In this document: positions 12,200 through 24,615 of the stretch, one piece after another
Layout of the letters: the number at the start of each line of letters is the position of its first letter
Numbering within the stretch: position 1 is the first letter of the stretch
Origin: Anseranas semipalmata
Taxonomy: Eukaryota; Chordata; Aves; Anseriformes; Anseranatidae
NCBI GenBank assembly: GCA_013399115.1
Contig: VXAA01006535.1
Span: 1 to 64,000, forward strand
DNA: 64,000 nt
Direction of reading: 5' to 3'
Made by a program: the position numbers and the translations under genes
The notes under the pieces: generated by a model
What the model saw: only the letters and a program-made list of their open reading frames with translations
Databases searched by the model: none
What the model was told of the DNA's origin: nothing

Positions 12200-14080
12200 A
12201 GCATTTGCACACACACAAAAATGAGCCCAAAGGGAGAGTATTAAGATTTATCCTGGCAGTAAGAATCAACACAATTATAAATGCTGTGGTATCATGTAGG
12301 CTATCAGGCAACTGAGGCTGCACATGTTCAAAATGAACTGAGTAAACATATTTTGTTTGCATTTAAGCTAATACCTGAACACTGGAGTTAACCTCCCGAT
12401 GGTACACTCAGGGCAGGTGCAAGGTGGTTTCCCTAATCTAACAACCTGAGATGCTGACTGGGTAGCCTGAAATATTTCATTCTTAAATATCCTTTGCATT
12501 TGTCTATGTATGTGGAGACCTAATACAGCAGGGTATAGAAAAATTAATCAAGTTTAACAGAATAAACCTTTAAAAGAGCTTTCAACATTAAATGTTTTCA
12601 TACCCTATAATGTGTAAAGTTACATGACCGTGCTTTAAGGAGGCTTTTTAAGTTGGAGAAAGTGACCTGAAGCCCAAAGGTGGCAATGCACTAATTAGGA
12701 TACACAGGAGAAATGTTAAGCAAGAAACTGTAAAGAGGGAGGGAAGGAAGCGTGCCATCCCATGCAGCAATACATGACTCTTCAGCCACTGAGCCCAATC
12801 ACAGGGGAGGAGGAACACATAAACAGGAAGAGACAGCAAAGAAGAAGTCATTTAATTGTGGGCTAGAAGAAAACATCTCTTGGGAGATTTATTCTGGACG
12901 GCTCAATGTCTGTGCTAGTGGAAGGAGGGAAGATGCAGCTAAGAGCTCATCTTAGCTCATCTTGAAATGGTGAGATGCTGTAGCAGTGGAGGAAACTAGG
13001 CACACTCAGCAACATATTAATAATATTTCCTGCTTTTCATCCTTCTTGTAGCTTTCTAAATTATCCTTCTGTCTTGACAGCATGCCAATCTGTGGTCTAC
13101 TCATTCCTGGTCTAGTCCAGCAGCAGTCCCTGGGCTCCTGTCCCAGCCTCCATCCTTCCTGTGCCACAGCCCCCTGCCATCCCGGGCACATGGCGTCATC
13201 CTCTGCTCAGTGTCCATGTCCTGCACCAAATGTGGTCCATCTGACAGCAACCTCTCAGCTATTCCCTGAGCCCAGACTTTCATCCCCGTGGCAGCAGGGA
13301 CTGGTGCATGGGTTGGCACACACCTTGCTTGTGCCTAGCTCCTGGCCTAGCACACAGCTGGAATCTGCCCTCACCGGAGACCCAAAAAACACTTCCTGAC
13401 CGTGCAGGTTAGGCACAGCCATTAGCATTTCCAAAGAATAAGGCTTCCTTGGCTTTCATCTACAGCCTGGCCACAGTCCTTGTGAGGACAGCTTATTTTC
13501 ATCAAAAGGTTCATTTCCATGGGGCTGGTATCCTCACAGATGGTATCTGTTAAAGGATAGCAAGTCTATACTGAGTGCGTTCAATTACAATTTTTATAAG
13601 GCTCATCCTCTAAACAAATGTTAGTGGACCTGCACAGAAACTGCATAGAGAAGCTGTTCTTTGGCATAGTGTCTTGTCCTTGCTCCAAAGTTGTGGGAGG
13701 GCACTAGGTTTTTCAGCAGAAAGCTTATTCCTTAGCCTGCTTCTTAGAAACACCTGAGCAAATTCAGCTGAAATTAGTGTTTAAAAACAAAAGTGAAGTA
13801 AAGAATCTACTTAGTGTGGAAATGTTTTATAGTTTTTCCAAGTGTTAAGAATAATTGGAAGTAAGATCTGCAAAGTGGTTGGCAACCATACTAACATGTA
13901 AAACTACTGCTTGTGCTGATACTAACGGTGTGGGTAAGAATAACAAATCTAAATGCCTCCAAATGAGGGGGTGTTGTGGATGTAAACTGAACAAAGAGCT
14001 GCATTTTATCATTTGGGGCTTTGCAAAGTCTGGGAAGTAAGCAAAATTTTCTCACCGGTGATCCTGAGGTGCCTGGTCAA
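12200..14080. other. Unassigned DNA; C/T-rich patch at 13080-13400
   Basis: No gene is recognised. At 13080-13400 a C-rich patch gives open frames on both strands (105 and 72 codons) with Pro/Ser/Cys-rich, domain-free translations, best explained by composition. Confidence 0.45.
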
Positions 14081-14084
14081 GCTT

Positions 14085-14155
14085 TCAAGTTGGTCCTGCT
14101 TTGAGTAGGAGGTTGGACTAGATCAGCTCCTTCCTACAAAATTTTTTCCATGGTT
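14085..14155 (+). mobile_element. CR1 LINE, extreme 3' tip only
   Basis: The string 'ggtcctgctttgagtagga' followed by 'ggttggactagatcagctcc' is the usual end of the avian CR1 3' UTR. Upstream CR1 sequence is missing, so this is a severely 5'-truncated copy. It is more diverged than the copy at 5471-6282. Confidence 0.75.
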
Positions 14156-14159
14156 CATA

Positions 14160-16720
14160 TTTTCATCATATGAACTTCCAAGTGTTTTATATTCTAGTCT
14201 TCAGCATGGTTATACTTCCAAATAATGGACCAGTACTGTCTATTCAAAATGTTGCTTTTGAAGACCAGTTATGACACACATTTTTAATCAGTCGACCTTA
14301 GTGTACAATGTAGAGAAACTCGAGTAAAGAAGAACATTCTCCTGTGTATCTGTAAAACTGTAGTACAAGTAAGTTGTGGTTATTTGTGGACTACGTTTGC
14401 CAACAAATTGTTTAACTGTACTGTGAATTCTTGCTGTGATTTAAACTGCTCTATAGGAAGAGTGAATGCCATCATGATTCTAGTGAGAAGAGCAGTCACA
14501 ATAGTAATACTCAGCCATTTCTTAGAACTACAGAGTAAACCCTAATAAATAACGGGCTTAGTCTCAGAGCAATAAACATGCCAGGATATGAAAATCATCT
14601 CTTTTCATAGATATAGAAGTAAAGTGTGATTTAGTGTTTCATATCTTAGGTGTATCAGTAACATCCTACCAGCAATCATCCATGGTAAACTATTACATTA
14701 TTTCAAACTGCATATAATATTTAGTGTTGAGGAAGCAAAGTATTTGAAAATAGTCAAGCTGAAAATCTGTTCACAACACAGATTTTTCAAGTATCTCCAT
14801 TCTTCATATATGCTTATTGATTTTGTTTTGTATTTAGAATCACTTAGCTGTTAGAGAAGTCAAGTGCTAACATGCCCCAGCTCTGCCTGCAAAATACGGG
14901 TAAAATGGAGGCTATAGGCATGTTGTGACTCCCGCAAGAGGAGTACGTGGTAAAAGTAAGAGAATGCAGGCTGTAGCTGCCTGCTGCAAATCTCTGAAAA
15001 CACCCTGAGAAACTAAAGCACGCAAGAAATGTCTGGTTGCTAGTACAACTGGTTGCACAACATTGACTCCCCTTTGGTCTAGCAGACCTCAGATCTGTTG
15101 ACCTGGACAATCTCTCTTAGTCTAAGCGGAGAAGTTACAAAAAGTACCTCCCAGTAAACCCTGAGCATAAGGAGAGATTCACTTAACATGCTTCTCTGTG
15201 ATTTTACAAACACGTCTTTGTGCCATCAGAAGATCTTGCACTCAGTGGTCTCTCGGGAACACATGACGATCTGAGCAAAGTGTCTTGTCCACAGCATTCA
15301 GAGCTAATCCCAAGAGTCTGAACCTGAGCCAGCCAGGTGTTACAAGCTTTTCTGATTTGCCCAGCGACAAACATGCTCCCTTTCTTTCCCGTTGCTCCTG
15401 CACACTGCAGGAGCGGGGGGATGTGGTAGAGTAGACTTTGCACCACAACATTAGCACTTGCAGAGCAGAATCAGTGACAGCAAAACATACGTGGTATTTC
15501 CTAACTACCTTCCCAGTCAAGCAGTAATGAGGCTTCTTAGTGAGCAACAATTAGTCCTGATTGTGTTGGGAATCAAAGCAGATAAGTTATTAGCAAAACA
15601 GTTAAATTAGGAGAGTCAAATGATCTTTTTTTAATCACAATACTCTGCTTTCCAGGGCAGGATCTTTCATTCTCGTTATAGGCAGTGGATAAAGAAGCAA
15701 CATGGTTTCCTGTGTGCTCATAAAGATGTACTATAGGGTAATAAACCTGAATAATATTCATTTCCATTTGTTATAATGATTGTAATAAATCTACAAGGCA
15801 TAGATGAAAGCAGTTGTACTAGCCTTACATCTCACAGAAGATAAAAAAGCTTCTAAAAAGGACAGAATTGAGTGTTTATTATGCCTTCTTAACTTTAAGT
15901 ACATTTAAAAGAATTGCCATTTCCTTCTGTTGCCTCATTTACAAGCACCAAGTTAGGTGGTAATTATAAGATAATTCAGTAACACTCTAAAATAATGATT
16001 CAGCTAATTAATGCTGAATTACAGAGGCAGTCCTACACAGATACTTATAGCACCCCCATTAACACTGACAGAGTTCATGATTATTCCAGCAAGCTCTGAA
16101 GGAACTGAATGTGATCAGACCATTCCTTGAAAATGTTTACTGGATTTTTGGGGATTTTTTTTCTTTCCTTTATATATATATATATATATATATATAAAAC
16201 TGTGGCCTTTAATGCAGTTCTCTGTAGTGCAGGTGTCTTAGTGTGGAAAAGGTCCATAGGAACCCTTCTCCTGCATGTAGCAACCAAGCTTGATTTTCAT
16301 GAGGTCTCCAGAGCCTAAGTTGAGATATCATGGTGCCCAGTGAAATCATGACCACAAAAGGGTGTAGTCTTTCAGTTATGAGCTGCAGCCAAGGGGCATG
16401 TTGCCATCTGCAGTATCTTTGGCTGTGGCTGATGCTGATGTAGGGCAGAGGAAGGGAAGGGCTTCTCGCTCAAGGTCAGCAGAGAGGTTTTGTTGCTCCC
16501 AGCTCATGGTCAGCAGACAGGTTTTGTTGCCTCAGCATGCCAGGGCCCAAGCACTCTTATTTTTACTTCTTTCATTTGCTCTGGAGCGTCAAAGTAATTC
16601 TGGAGTATAGTTTTGTATTTACTGGAGTTTTATGTTTGGTAAAGGCTATAGTATTTGCATATGCTGCATTTGTGCCTCATCGTGGAAAATGGAAAGGGAG
16701 CTATATGAAAAAATACTTAG
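14160..16720. other. AT-rich DNA, nothing recognised except a TA microsatellite
   Basis: Short frames on the minus strand at 14844-15110 and 15204-15550 have no recognised domain. No other element is seen. Confidence 0.5.
16170..16197. repeat. (TA)14 microsatellite
   Basis: A perfect TA dinucleotide run of about 28 bases follows a pyrimidine stretch. Confidence 0.95.
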
Positions 16721-16774
16721 CTGTTTTTATTTTTAAATGGGCACAAAGCTTATTAAAAAAGTAGGTTTGGTAAT

Positions 16775-16780
16775 TTTATT
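16775..16780 (-). terminator. AATAAA polyadenylation signal of the 16853-16990 exon
   Basis: The plus strand reads TTTATT, so the minus strand carries a canonical AATAAA about 72 bases after the stop codon at 16853-16855. A second AATAAA lies at 16726-16731. Together with the splice acceptor upstream this supports a true 3' end with a short 3' UTR. Confidence 0.45.
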
Positions 16781-16852
16781 TACATGGAGAAAAACACAGG
16801 TCAGAGTAATACAATAGTGCTTAAGGATTTCAAGACAGCATGATCAGAAGTC

Positions 16853-16990
16853 TCAAGCAAAGTTTGTTGTCTTCACTGCCTGTGAGTTGATGTCACCATT
16901 CTGAATGAAGTATCGCTCATCACTGACGGAGCTGACTCTAGCAATGACATTGACCTGCCCTGTAACAGCAGCTGCCTGGACATCACCACC
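16853..16990 (-). CDS. Candidate terminal coding exon of an unrecognised gene
   Basis: Read on the minus strand, a splice acceptor (pyrimidine-rich 'ctgcctgtgtctgtgcacag', ending at 16991) is followed by 45 codons in phase 0 and a TGA at 16853-16855. The peptide begins GGDVQAAAVTGQVNV, continues through SSVSDERYFIQ and ends AVKTTNFA. It has the mixed hydrophobic/charged make-up of real protein and alternating hydrophobics suggesting beta strands. Upstream of the acceptor the frame meets a TGA about 15 codons away, so the coding part starts near the splice site. An AATAAA lies about 72 bases after the stop. I do not recognise the protein and could not place earlier exons, which should lie to the right, inside or beyond the window. 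It may instead be an exon relic. Confidence 0.45.
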   Translation of the reverse strand, partial: GGDVQAAAVTGQVNVIARVSSVSDERYFIQNGDINSQAVKTTNFA

Positions 16991-16999
16991 CTGTGCACA

Positions 17000-17890
17000 G
17001 ACACAGGCAGCATTTACAAATCTTTTATAAAATCATAGTGATTTTCTTCTGTAAAGATCTGCATACCTGAATGCCTGAGAGGAGAAAAGTTAGAAATTGT
17101 ATATAAATGTACCGTGCAGCCACAGGGAAATTGAACTCAAAGACTTCCAATTAGGTCATGTTGGCAAATACTTTTTTTGCCCCAAAGTTGAGATTTTCAT
17201 TTTTTAAGTGGGAGTTCTGCAGAGGCTAACGTGCGAAAATTCCCACGGTGAAGCAGGCAGGGCCCCATGCATCACTGCAGAGCTCAGCCCTGGTTTCCGC
17301 TCCCGGTGGTGGAGAGCAGGCTCTCAACGGAGGCAGGCCAGAAGCAGCACAGCATGAGATGGCAGCAGAGCTGCCTCAGCCCCACAGTTCTGGCTGCAAG
17401 ATGGGAATAGTCTGGCGATGGTCCTTGCATCCCCACGGGGGGCAATGGGTGATGGATCTGCGTGCTGGCACTGTGTCTGCAGCCCAATGATCTCCAGCTG
17501 TCATAGATGGCAGCTGACTGTGTTGTAGCCAGTTCAGAGCTGGGCTTTATGGTTTCTTTGGGTTACCAGAGCCCTTTCCATTCTGGCCAGAAGAACTTCA
17601 AAAATGCAATGCAGAGGCAAATTCAGACTTGGCAAAACAGAGTTGCTTTCACTTATGTAAGGGCTGAATCTGCCTCCCAGTGCTTTAGTGGCGAGTGACT
17701 TCCCCTCTCTTCGGTGTGAAAGTATTGCCGATGTTCTCCCAGGCAGCTAGAGGTACTCCTAAAGCACATCCATCCAGCCTTTCAAGATCAGTAAGAGCGG
17801 GAGAGGGAAAATTGGAGGATTCTTATGGGGGTACCGAACCTGGGGGGGCTGAAGCTCTGCTTCCGACTGTGCTGCAGACTTCAGCGGAAT
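17000..17890. other. Presumed intron or flank, no recognised element
   Basis: This lies just upstream (minus sense) of the terminal exon candidate and would be intron if that exon is real. Overlapping frames at 17248-17490 and 17695-17892 show no domain. Confidence 0.4.
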
Positions 17891-17895
17891 AACCC

Positions 17896-17972
17896 AGTTT
17901 TTCCACTCTCTCACTTGTCTGTCTGTAAAAAGGGATGACAATCTTTTATTCATCTATCTTACCTATTCAGAG
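17896..17972 (+). mobile_element. Ancient MIR/L3-like fragment
   Basis: The run 'cacttgtctgtctgtaaaa' followed by 'agggatgacaatc' resembles the conserved 'tcatctgtaaaatgggaataa' core of MIR and L3 tails. It is short and diverged. Confidence 0.45.
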
Positions 17973-17979
17973 TAGAACA

Positions 17980-19490
17980 TACACTGAAATGTAAGCAGTG
18001 ATAACAGAACATTAAGCAAATGGGCCTGGGAGTATAGAAGCTACAGAGGTGGTTAGATGGAATCAAAACAAATATCATGAGAAAGAGAGCAGAAATCACA
18101 AACACGGTTGGCTCAGTGAAAATCCCTGCTCAGAAACACAGCTGAGGGCAGGTTTGGGGTATTTTTTTTTTTTTTCCTTTGCCTGCTGAAATGGAGGTAG
18201 CAGGGAGGAGCTCATTCCCCTCCAAGAACCAGAGGTACAGCTCTTCTGTAGGCTATAGGTGGGAGGCTCTTTGCTAAAAGGAGAAAAGCATGGGTGCATG
18301 TGACATTGGGACACCCAAGGTGGCTGAGGCCTTAGAAATTCCTTTGGAAATTCACTGAGTGCTTACTGACTGTCCAAGAAAGGGATAAATTTATTCCCTG
18401 ATGAATGAATTGTGGTCAGCCAAGGAAGAATTTCAGAGATCATATATCTGTTGTAGAGACTAGTGAAAGAGTGGAAGAAATGGGCCAATCTGGCCCGTGT
18501 AAAGATAAACAGTGATTAGAGAAAGGAAACAATCCAAGGAACAAGCTGGATTTGGCAAGAATACATCAGCACTGTGTTTTCCAACCCTGCAAGTGTACAG
18601 CCCCTAGGCAAGACCAACTCCAGTGGAAAGCTTCAGCCAGCAAACTGCAAACACTTAAAAAAACTGATGATAGGCTCTTTGGGAGCCTCGCTGGGAGGAG
18701 GATTCTTGTCTGGCAAAATGACTTGCATACTTCTGGCACTAAACAAACCATGTCTAACTATGGTGCTTCTGTGGTCACCAATCGCCACACTATTTTTGTG
18801 CCTTGTTGTATTAACCCGCTCCCCGCGCAGAGCCCCTGCGGCAGAGGAGGCAGCTCTACCCAGCTTGCCGACAGAAGGCAGAAGCTTAATTTTGGACTTG
18901 AGGAAGGACTCTTGATGAAATCCAGAACCATAAACCAAAGCTCTCTTTTGGCATTACTCATACAAGTCCAGACCGCCCATCTACAGCTGCAAGTGCTGGG
19001 TATGCTTTTGGAACTCTGGCAGCAACCCACACCACAGGACCAGCACCCCTTCTCTCTTTTTGTGTGTCCCTCCAGTGGTCAGAACACTTGATGGGGAAGG
19101 CTTGGGCTTGGAGCATCCCATGTTTTATGGTGACCAGGGTCCCCAGCCTTGTCTGTCCAGCACACTCTGGGGAGGCTGCATTCCCCATTGCCTTTGCCAA
19201 AGCAATGTGGTGTGGAGACAAAGATTTCCAATGTCCATGAGGTCAGCTCTGAAGCCTTGTGTTTACTGGCATCCCTGGATGGGAAGGAAATCCTCATTCT
19301 CTTTCATTTAATGTGAAATGTGTCTAACTGGGCTGTCAGGGCAGCTGAGGAAAAGCTTGGGGGGGGGGGTTGGAGTGAGACATCTGCACTACTGAAACAG
19401 TCCAGCATTGCACAGAAATAGCACTTAAATGGTGGTGGGGCAGGAATTTGGGGATACAGGCATCTGAGACAGTCTTGCTTCTCGGTCCTG
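17980..19490. other. Unassigned DNA with coincident open frames
   Basis: A T15 run lies at about 18161-18177. At 18552-19091 the plus strand is open for 179 codons while other frames on both strands are also open; no domain, no coding-like pattern and no splice context were seen, so it is not called a gene. An 11-G run lies at 19359-19369. Confidence 0.4.
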
Positions 19491-19494
19491 TGGG

Positions 19495-19585
19495 GCAGGT
19501 GAGTGATTTGTCCAAGATTTCTGAGGCAGTCTGTGACTGATAAGGGAACTGAGCCCCACACTGCTAGGTTCATGGCTGCTTCACT
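19495..19585 (+). mobile_element. Ancient L3/MIR-type LINE tail fragment
   Basis: The segment 'gtgagtgatttgtccaagat' then 'ggcagtctgtgactgataa' and 'gggaactgagcccc' matches the recalled order of the old LINE tail block (gtgacttgcccaaggtcac, gcagtctgtggca, ggaactgaaccc). Confidence 0.6.
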
Positions 19586-19589
19586 GGTA

Positions 19590-20940
19590 CCTCCTAGATA
19601 CCACCAGTATGTCATGGTGTCGGTAGCACACGGGCTTAGGTTTGCCATGAGCATAACAGGATTTCTGCCTTTGGATATATACATGCTAAATAATGGAAGT
19701 CTAGCAAAATCCATGAGCTTTATTTTCAGCGCAGGAAGGAGAATTGAAGTCCTGGAGAGCTGCACGTGCTAGCAGAGAGAGAGGCTTGAAGTGGGGTGGC
19801 ACGTACCATCACTTGTGTGAAACGAGACCTCCCCTTCAAGCAGCTCCTTATCTTTCCGTTGCGGAGTAAGTATTTTCCCCATCTGTGTTATATTCCTGCT
19901 GTAGACTAACCTCTTTGCTGAACAGGTCGTTCTGCTGTTGAGCCAGGGCTGGGCCCTCTGTGTGTGTGTTTGAAAATTATTAAATATGTGACCATTTTAT
20001 CAAATTGACCCTTGCATGGATCCTCCTTAGGACAACACACGTGCCTGACTGGCACTGCCTGCTTTTGTCCCGTTTCAAGACTTCGTGCCCTAACGCTATT
20101 ACATGCTTTTCTATAGATTGGCTGGAAACTATAAAGTGGCAGCTTCTAGCTCGGTGTGATTTACCCTGTTGTTTTCTGCTGTGCAAAACTGTTTGTCAGT
20201 GGAGCTGCGATTTCAGGAGGATGTTTGCACAGAAACATAATGAGCCTTGGCCGGTCCTCGGGAGCAGGAGCGATTTTGAATGGCTGCTGACCTCGCAGAG
20301 AATCTGGGCTGCGCTCAGGCAGAAACCACTGAGCTGGAAACAAAAACCTGGAGAAACTAAAGCAGGCTTTCCATCTCCTGCTCCGCGTTAGTAAAGAGAG
20401 GCTTTGTCCAGAGGCAAATGCTAGAAGACTCATTCATACCTTTTTTATTTTTAACAGTAATAAAACTTTTTAAAAAATGTGTCTGTGCTTTTCAATGTGT
20501 TTATATAAACTGCTCACTTGCAAATGAGCTGGCCCTCTTGCTGGTTCTGTTCTTATGAGCAGCTTTGAGCTTGCTCTTTCCCCTGGGCATGGGACCTGTG
20601 AGTTAGGTCCCTGCATAGGCTCTGTGAAGTAGTGGGATTCTTTTGCACTCTTGAAATCACACAGAGCAAGATTGATTTGCTTTGTAGTCAGGTTTATTAG
20701 TTCCCCTTCTGCAAACAGCTGTATAGTGGTATCTTTTTGACTTCCACTGTTGCACAATATATAAAATGAGAGGAAAAATATAAGCAGGAATTGTGTTTCA
20801 ATAAGAAACAGGACAAAACCAGTATTTTTGTCCAATAGCACTTTTTCTGGCCTCTCGGGTTATAGAATTGCTCCTCACAGAGCTGCTCTGACCTCTTTCC
20901 AAAATCTGCTCTGCTCTCAAAAATGGAGGGCTTGCTTAAA
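19590..20940. other. Unassigned DNA, moderately CpG-bearing at 20040-20400
   Basis: The plus strand at 20005-20391 is open for 128 codons and contains several CpGs, but the translation has no recognised domain and the minus strand is also open. It could be a small conserved element or chance. The minus frame 20470-20841 (123 codons) is also unassigned. Confidence 0.35.
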
Positions 20941-20948
20941 CTTAAAAG

Positions 20949-20996
20949 GAAAAAAAAAAAAAAAGAAGAAGAAGAAAAAGAAGGAAAAAGAAGAGA
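20949..20996. repeat. Poly(A)/(GAA)n purine tract
   Basis: A run of A is followed by GAA repeats and imperfect A/G sequence, an all-purine stretch of about 45 bases. Confidence 0.9.
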
Positions 20997-21078
20997 GTCG
21001 CCTTTGGCCAGAGATCAATCATGGAAAATTTCAGCCCCATCAGAGAATGTTTTGGAAACATATGAGGCTGTAAGCAGA

Positions 21079-21197
21079 TGATCTGATCCTGATCCTGCTT
21101 AGCTCACAGCTGTTTTACTCCTGCGGTAACACCAGTGTCTGCAGTGGTTTTACCCATGATGTGCCACTGTACGCTGAGATCAGAATCAGGCTGTGGG
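21079..21197. mobile_element. Ancient palindromic repeat ('gatcctga...ctgagatcagaatcaggc')
   Basis: The left end 'gatctgatcctgatcctgc' and the right end 'ctgagatcagaatcaggct' form imperfect inverted termini around a core that includes 'acaccagtgtctgcagtggt'. This layout matches a very old amniote repeat with cores like 'ttacaccagtgtaa' and 'ccattgaagtcaatgg'. Its exact family name is not certain. Confidence 0.5.
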
Positions 21198-21199
21198 TT

Positions 21200-23220
21200 A
21201 TAATGGCATCTGCTCCACAGCCTCCACGCTAGCAGTTGCTGATGGGGAAAGAGACAGAGAAAGATGCTGTTACAGTCCTTGTTCTCGTGAGTGGTGGTAG
21301 TGAATGGGACTATTCATATGATTAAGGGCTGCAAGACCAGGCCCCACAGAGCTGTGCTATAAATAGCGAGATACAAACCTCGAAAGATATAGTGCTTTAA
21401 TTCACATGGAAATTCTGACTTTCAGGTGCTTATCTTGACCAAGTGCTTTTGGCCTGCAACATGCATTTTGTTTTGGTATTTCAGCACTTCAAGTGCTGGG
21501 CTGGATCCCCATGAAGTGCAAATATCAATTAAAATTATATGAAGCTGACTTGACTAAATCATCTGTTCCTTCTTATAAGCATAAGATTTTTATAACCACT
21601 CGACTCTTGCAAGAGGTGGTATTTGGAGAGCACGGAGTACACTGACAAGCAGGACAAGTGCATTCAACATACAAACACCTCCAAGACTGTATTCTGGGTT
21701 GCCTTGTGTCACTGTGCCCATCCCTGGCATTGCAGGTAACAGCGCGTTGCACCCTTCCTTTAATGGGCACAGTTTTCTCTTGTGGTCTAAAGAGCCTAGA
21801 GGAGAGAGCTGCAATTGCCTGCCTCTCACAGGAGAGACCACACTATCGTGATCCCATCCTCGGGAAGCAAGAAGAATAAGATAAATTGTATAGTGAAGCT
21901 GATTTTTTTAATAATCATGTATCCTCTTCAACCACTACCAATACAGCTGTACTTAATTTAAATTATGTGGATTACAGCATTCAGAATGACTCCTCTGCTT
22001 GTATATCTACTTCTCATGAATATTTCTGAGGGAAGAAGTGTCCTCAAACGTGCTGCTCCAATACTTACTTTGAAGTGCAGAAATGCAGCAGCTGGTCTTG
22101 TAAAACAAAGTAGCACATCTATATACTTGAGCTGTTGCTTGTCTCCCTCTTTCCTGGGCATTTGCTAGAGCAGCAGTTCAAGGCAGGATGTTGGGTGAGT
22201 TGAATCTTCGGTCTCACTTGCAAAAAGCGTTCTTAGGCTCAAATTTTTATAGGTGCAGTACCTAGCACAAATATCCCACATAATCTGGTCCTCTTCTTAC
22301 TCAACCTGCACTGTACAGTACTTTCATGTTATTTGAACTGCAAAATTAAATTCTGTTCTAGTATTTCACATACTCTGAAGAGGACTCCCCATCAACAACT
22401 CTGTTGTTCTTGTGCTGCATTTGGGCAGATACTGGCTCCACCTATTGATGCATCTTCCCCATTGGTTACCTAAGTGCAAGCAGCCTCTGAGGCACCTCCT
22501 TCTGTTATAAATAAAACTTGAAATTAAATGCAATTGTGCAACTGTAAATTGCATTCAATTTATACCATTCCAGGTCTTGGGAAAGTGAATTGGACTGGTT
22601 CATGAGTGATTTACAACCTGCTGAAGGTGCTGCTTTTATCACGTAATTAGATGTGGCTGAATATGTCTGTTAAAAAGCATGGCAAAATGTTGTAAGTGAC
22701 TAATGAACCAGGAATACTTACCTATTGTCCTAAGTCCTACATTATACTCAGTATTTCTTTGAAAAATGTTCAGCTGACAGGAGATCTTTGTTTTATTATT
22801 ATCTTTGCCAAAGAGCTCCTCAAAGTGGGTGTCAAATTTGATTTGGTAAACGCCAAAGTCAATGGAAAAATGCAAGTTATAATGGAAATGAAAATGTAGA
22901 ACTTCTTATGATTTTGTAGCTAATAAATGTTGTCTAAAAGTATTAATCATCTTAAATACTGAAATCATTAGTGATGAAGCCCCTAGCTCTAGTAGAGTTG
23001 TCAGTATTCTACTGGCTGTGAAAAACTGCAAATGCTACTAGTTCTTGCTGGTGAATTAAATCTTCACAGTTGCTGTACAGATGTCATATGTAAAAAACAT
23101 TTAGTGACTTATCAAAGGAGGCATTTTTCTCTGGTTCTTTTTGCTACAAAATCCCTTCAAAGAGTCATCTTTGGATCTTGCAGACTGTTGGTCCTGGGAA
23201 GTTACAGGGAGACAATGGTA
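21200..23220. other. AT-rich DNA, nothing firmly recognised
   Basis: There are only short frames. A minus-strand frame at 22639-22875 ends near a good donor word (GTAAGT at about 22716-22721) but has no acceptor upstream; see rejected items. Confidence 0.45.
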
Positions 23221-23225
23221 CTTCC

Positions 23226-23315
23226 TGGGCCAGATTCATCACATGTGCAGATCACTGTGGATTCATTGAAGTCAAGGAGCAGCACTTCTTTTCAATGACA
23301 TTCTGGGGCCAGGAC
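23226..23315. mobile_element. Ancient repeat with 'ttgaagtcaa' core
   Basis: The segment has 'tgggccagattcatc', 'gtggattcattgaagtcaa' and 'ttctggggcc', a pattern shared by old amniote repeats that carry 'gggccagattct' and 'ccattgaagtcaatgg'. The copy is diverged and short. Confidence 0.5.
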
Positions 23316-23319
23316 TTCC

Positions 23320-24600
23320 ATCCATTAATCATGTGAAAAAGGACCTCCTTTGGTTAAAGCTGCCAATTTTTAATGTAATTGAATGTCACCTTATGCTTAT
23401 ATGACTAGAGAAGAAAAGCAGAAGCTCTTGCTCAACATCCATTTGTTTTATGCCCTTACATATTTTTGTGGCAGTCAGATCTTCATGTGTTCAATAAATG
23501 AAGGAAAAGGCCATTTTTACCAGAAGTTGAGGAAAACCTGAAGCTGAATAGTTGCAACTGTTGTTCCTGCAGGTGAAGGACTAGGTCCCTGTGTGTAAGG
23601 AGGTGCTGTGGCTCCATGGGTTCTGGCTGCTGGTGGCTGTTGAGAAAGAGGTCTCTTGTTCTGCACCATCTTACAAAATTTTCTGTGCTGGTCAGATTTA
23701 TCCCAACAGATCAGTGAATCGGGACCATCCTTGTTAATAATATTCAGTGTATAACTTTCCTACTGTGAGGATTTAAAAAGACCTTTATAAAAATAAGAAA
23801 ACATGGCCTGAGAAATCTTTCTTGTGCTGTGTAATGTTTGAAGCATTTTTATTTCTTTCCTTTGGGAAATAAAATGAGTGAAAATAAATATTAGGAAGTA
23901 TGAAAATAAGCTTACGTTTGTAAGTAAACATATGCTGCTTTAGGCCACTTATGTAAAACTGAACCTGACAGTTTCAATTCAGTAAATATTGATAAGCATT
24001 CATAAAAACAGTTTCTTTCAAAGTTTGGGCACTGAATCCAGGTGTCACCATTTTGATGATAGTGGGCTGATGTCTCAACATAATCTCATAGAGGAGTTTG
24101 ACTTACTAACAGGATGAGTAAAAGTGATAAGATCTGGCCCATGATCAAATTGCCTTATGAATTCTACTTTTTTGTTTTTAGAATAACTCTGTCTTACAAG
24201 ATGATGATCTGACAGCCACACAGGAAAAAAAATCAGACAGACACTTCTTTTCTGGATAGATTAAACTCTCTAGAGGCTGGTAAAAATGAAGCAAATCAAG
24301 TACATCATCTTTCATATTCACATCAACCCATCTATTGTTGAAAACATCAGAAGTCAGCGTGTTCTCATTCAGCTGATATATTATTTCTGTGCTATTTCTA
24401 GAGCAAAAAGAGAAATATCTGAGAAGCGAACACGTTTAATAATCAACAATAAGAAAGAGAAAAACACTGAAAAAGCTAGAGCACAAAGTCCCACTGTATG
24501 TTGGCAAATCCTGCCATGTTCATAGAAGGCCACCTGGAAGAATAAACACCAGTTCCCAGGAGTAAGAGAGCTGAGATATTTCACCAGGAGCAGTTTCCTG
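23320..24600. other. AT-rich DNA, nothing recognised
   Basis: No gene, repeat or exon is seen. Open frames are below 80 codons except those shadowing the T-rich tract that follows. Confidence 0.5.
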
Positions 24601-24615
24601 TCTGTCTCTCTCAAT

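Noticed and set aside
16081..16318. Open frames with Ile-Tyr repeats on both strands
   Set aside because: The IYIYIY stretch is the (TA)n microsatellite read in frame.
18552..19091. 179-codon plus-strand open frame
   Set aside because: Other frames on both strands are open too, the translation shows no domain or coding-like pattern, and there is no splice or promoter context.
22639..22875. Minus-strand frame ending at a good GTAAGT donor (about 22721)
   Set aside because: No AG acceptor with a pyrimidine tract lies before it, and part of the sequence ('ttccattgactttgg') resembles the ancient repeat motif seen elsewhere.
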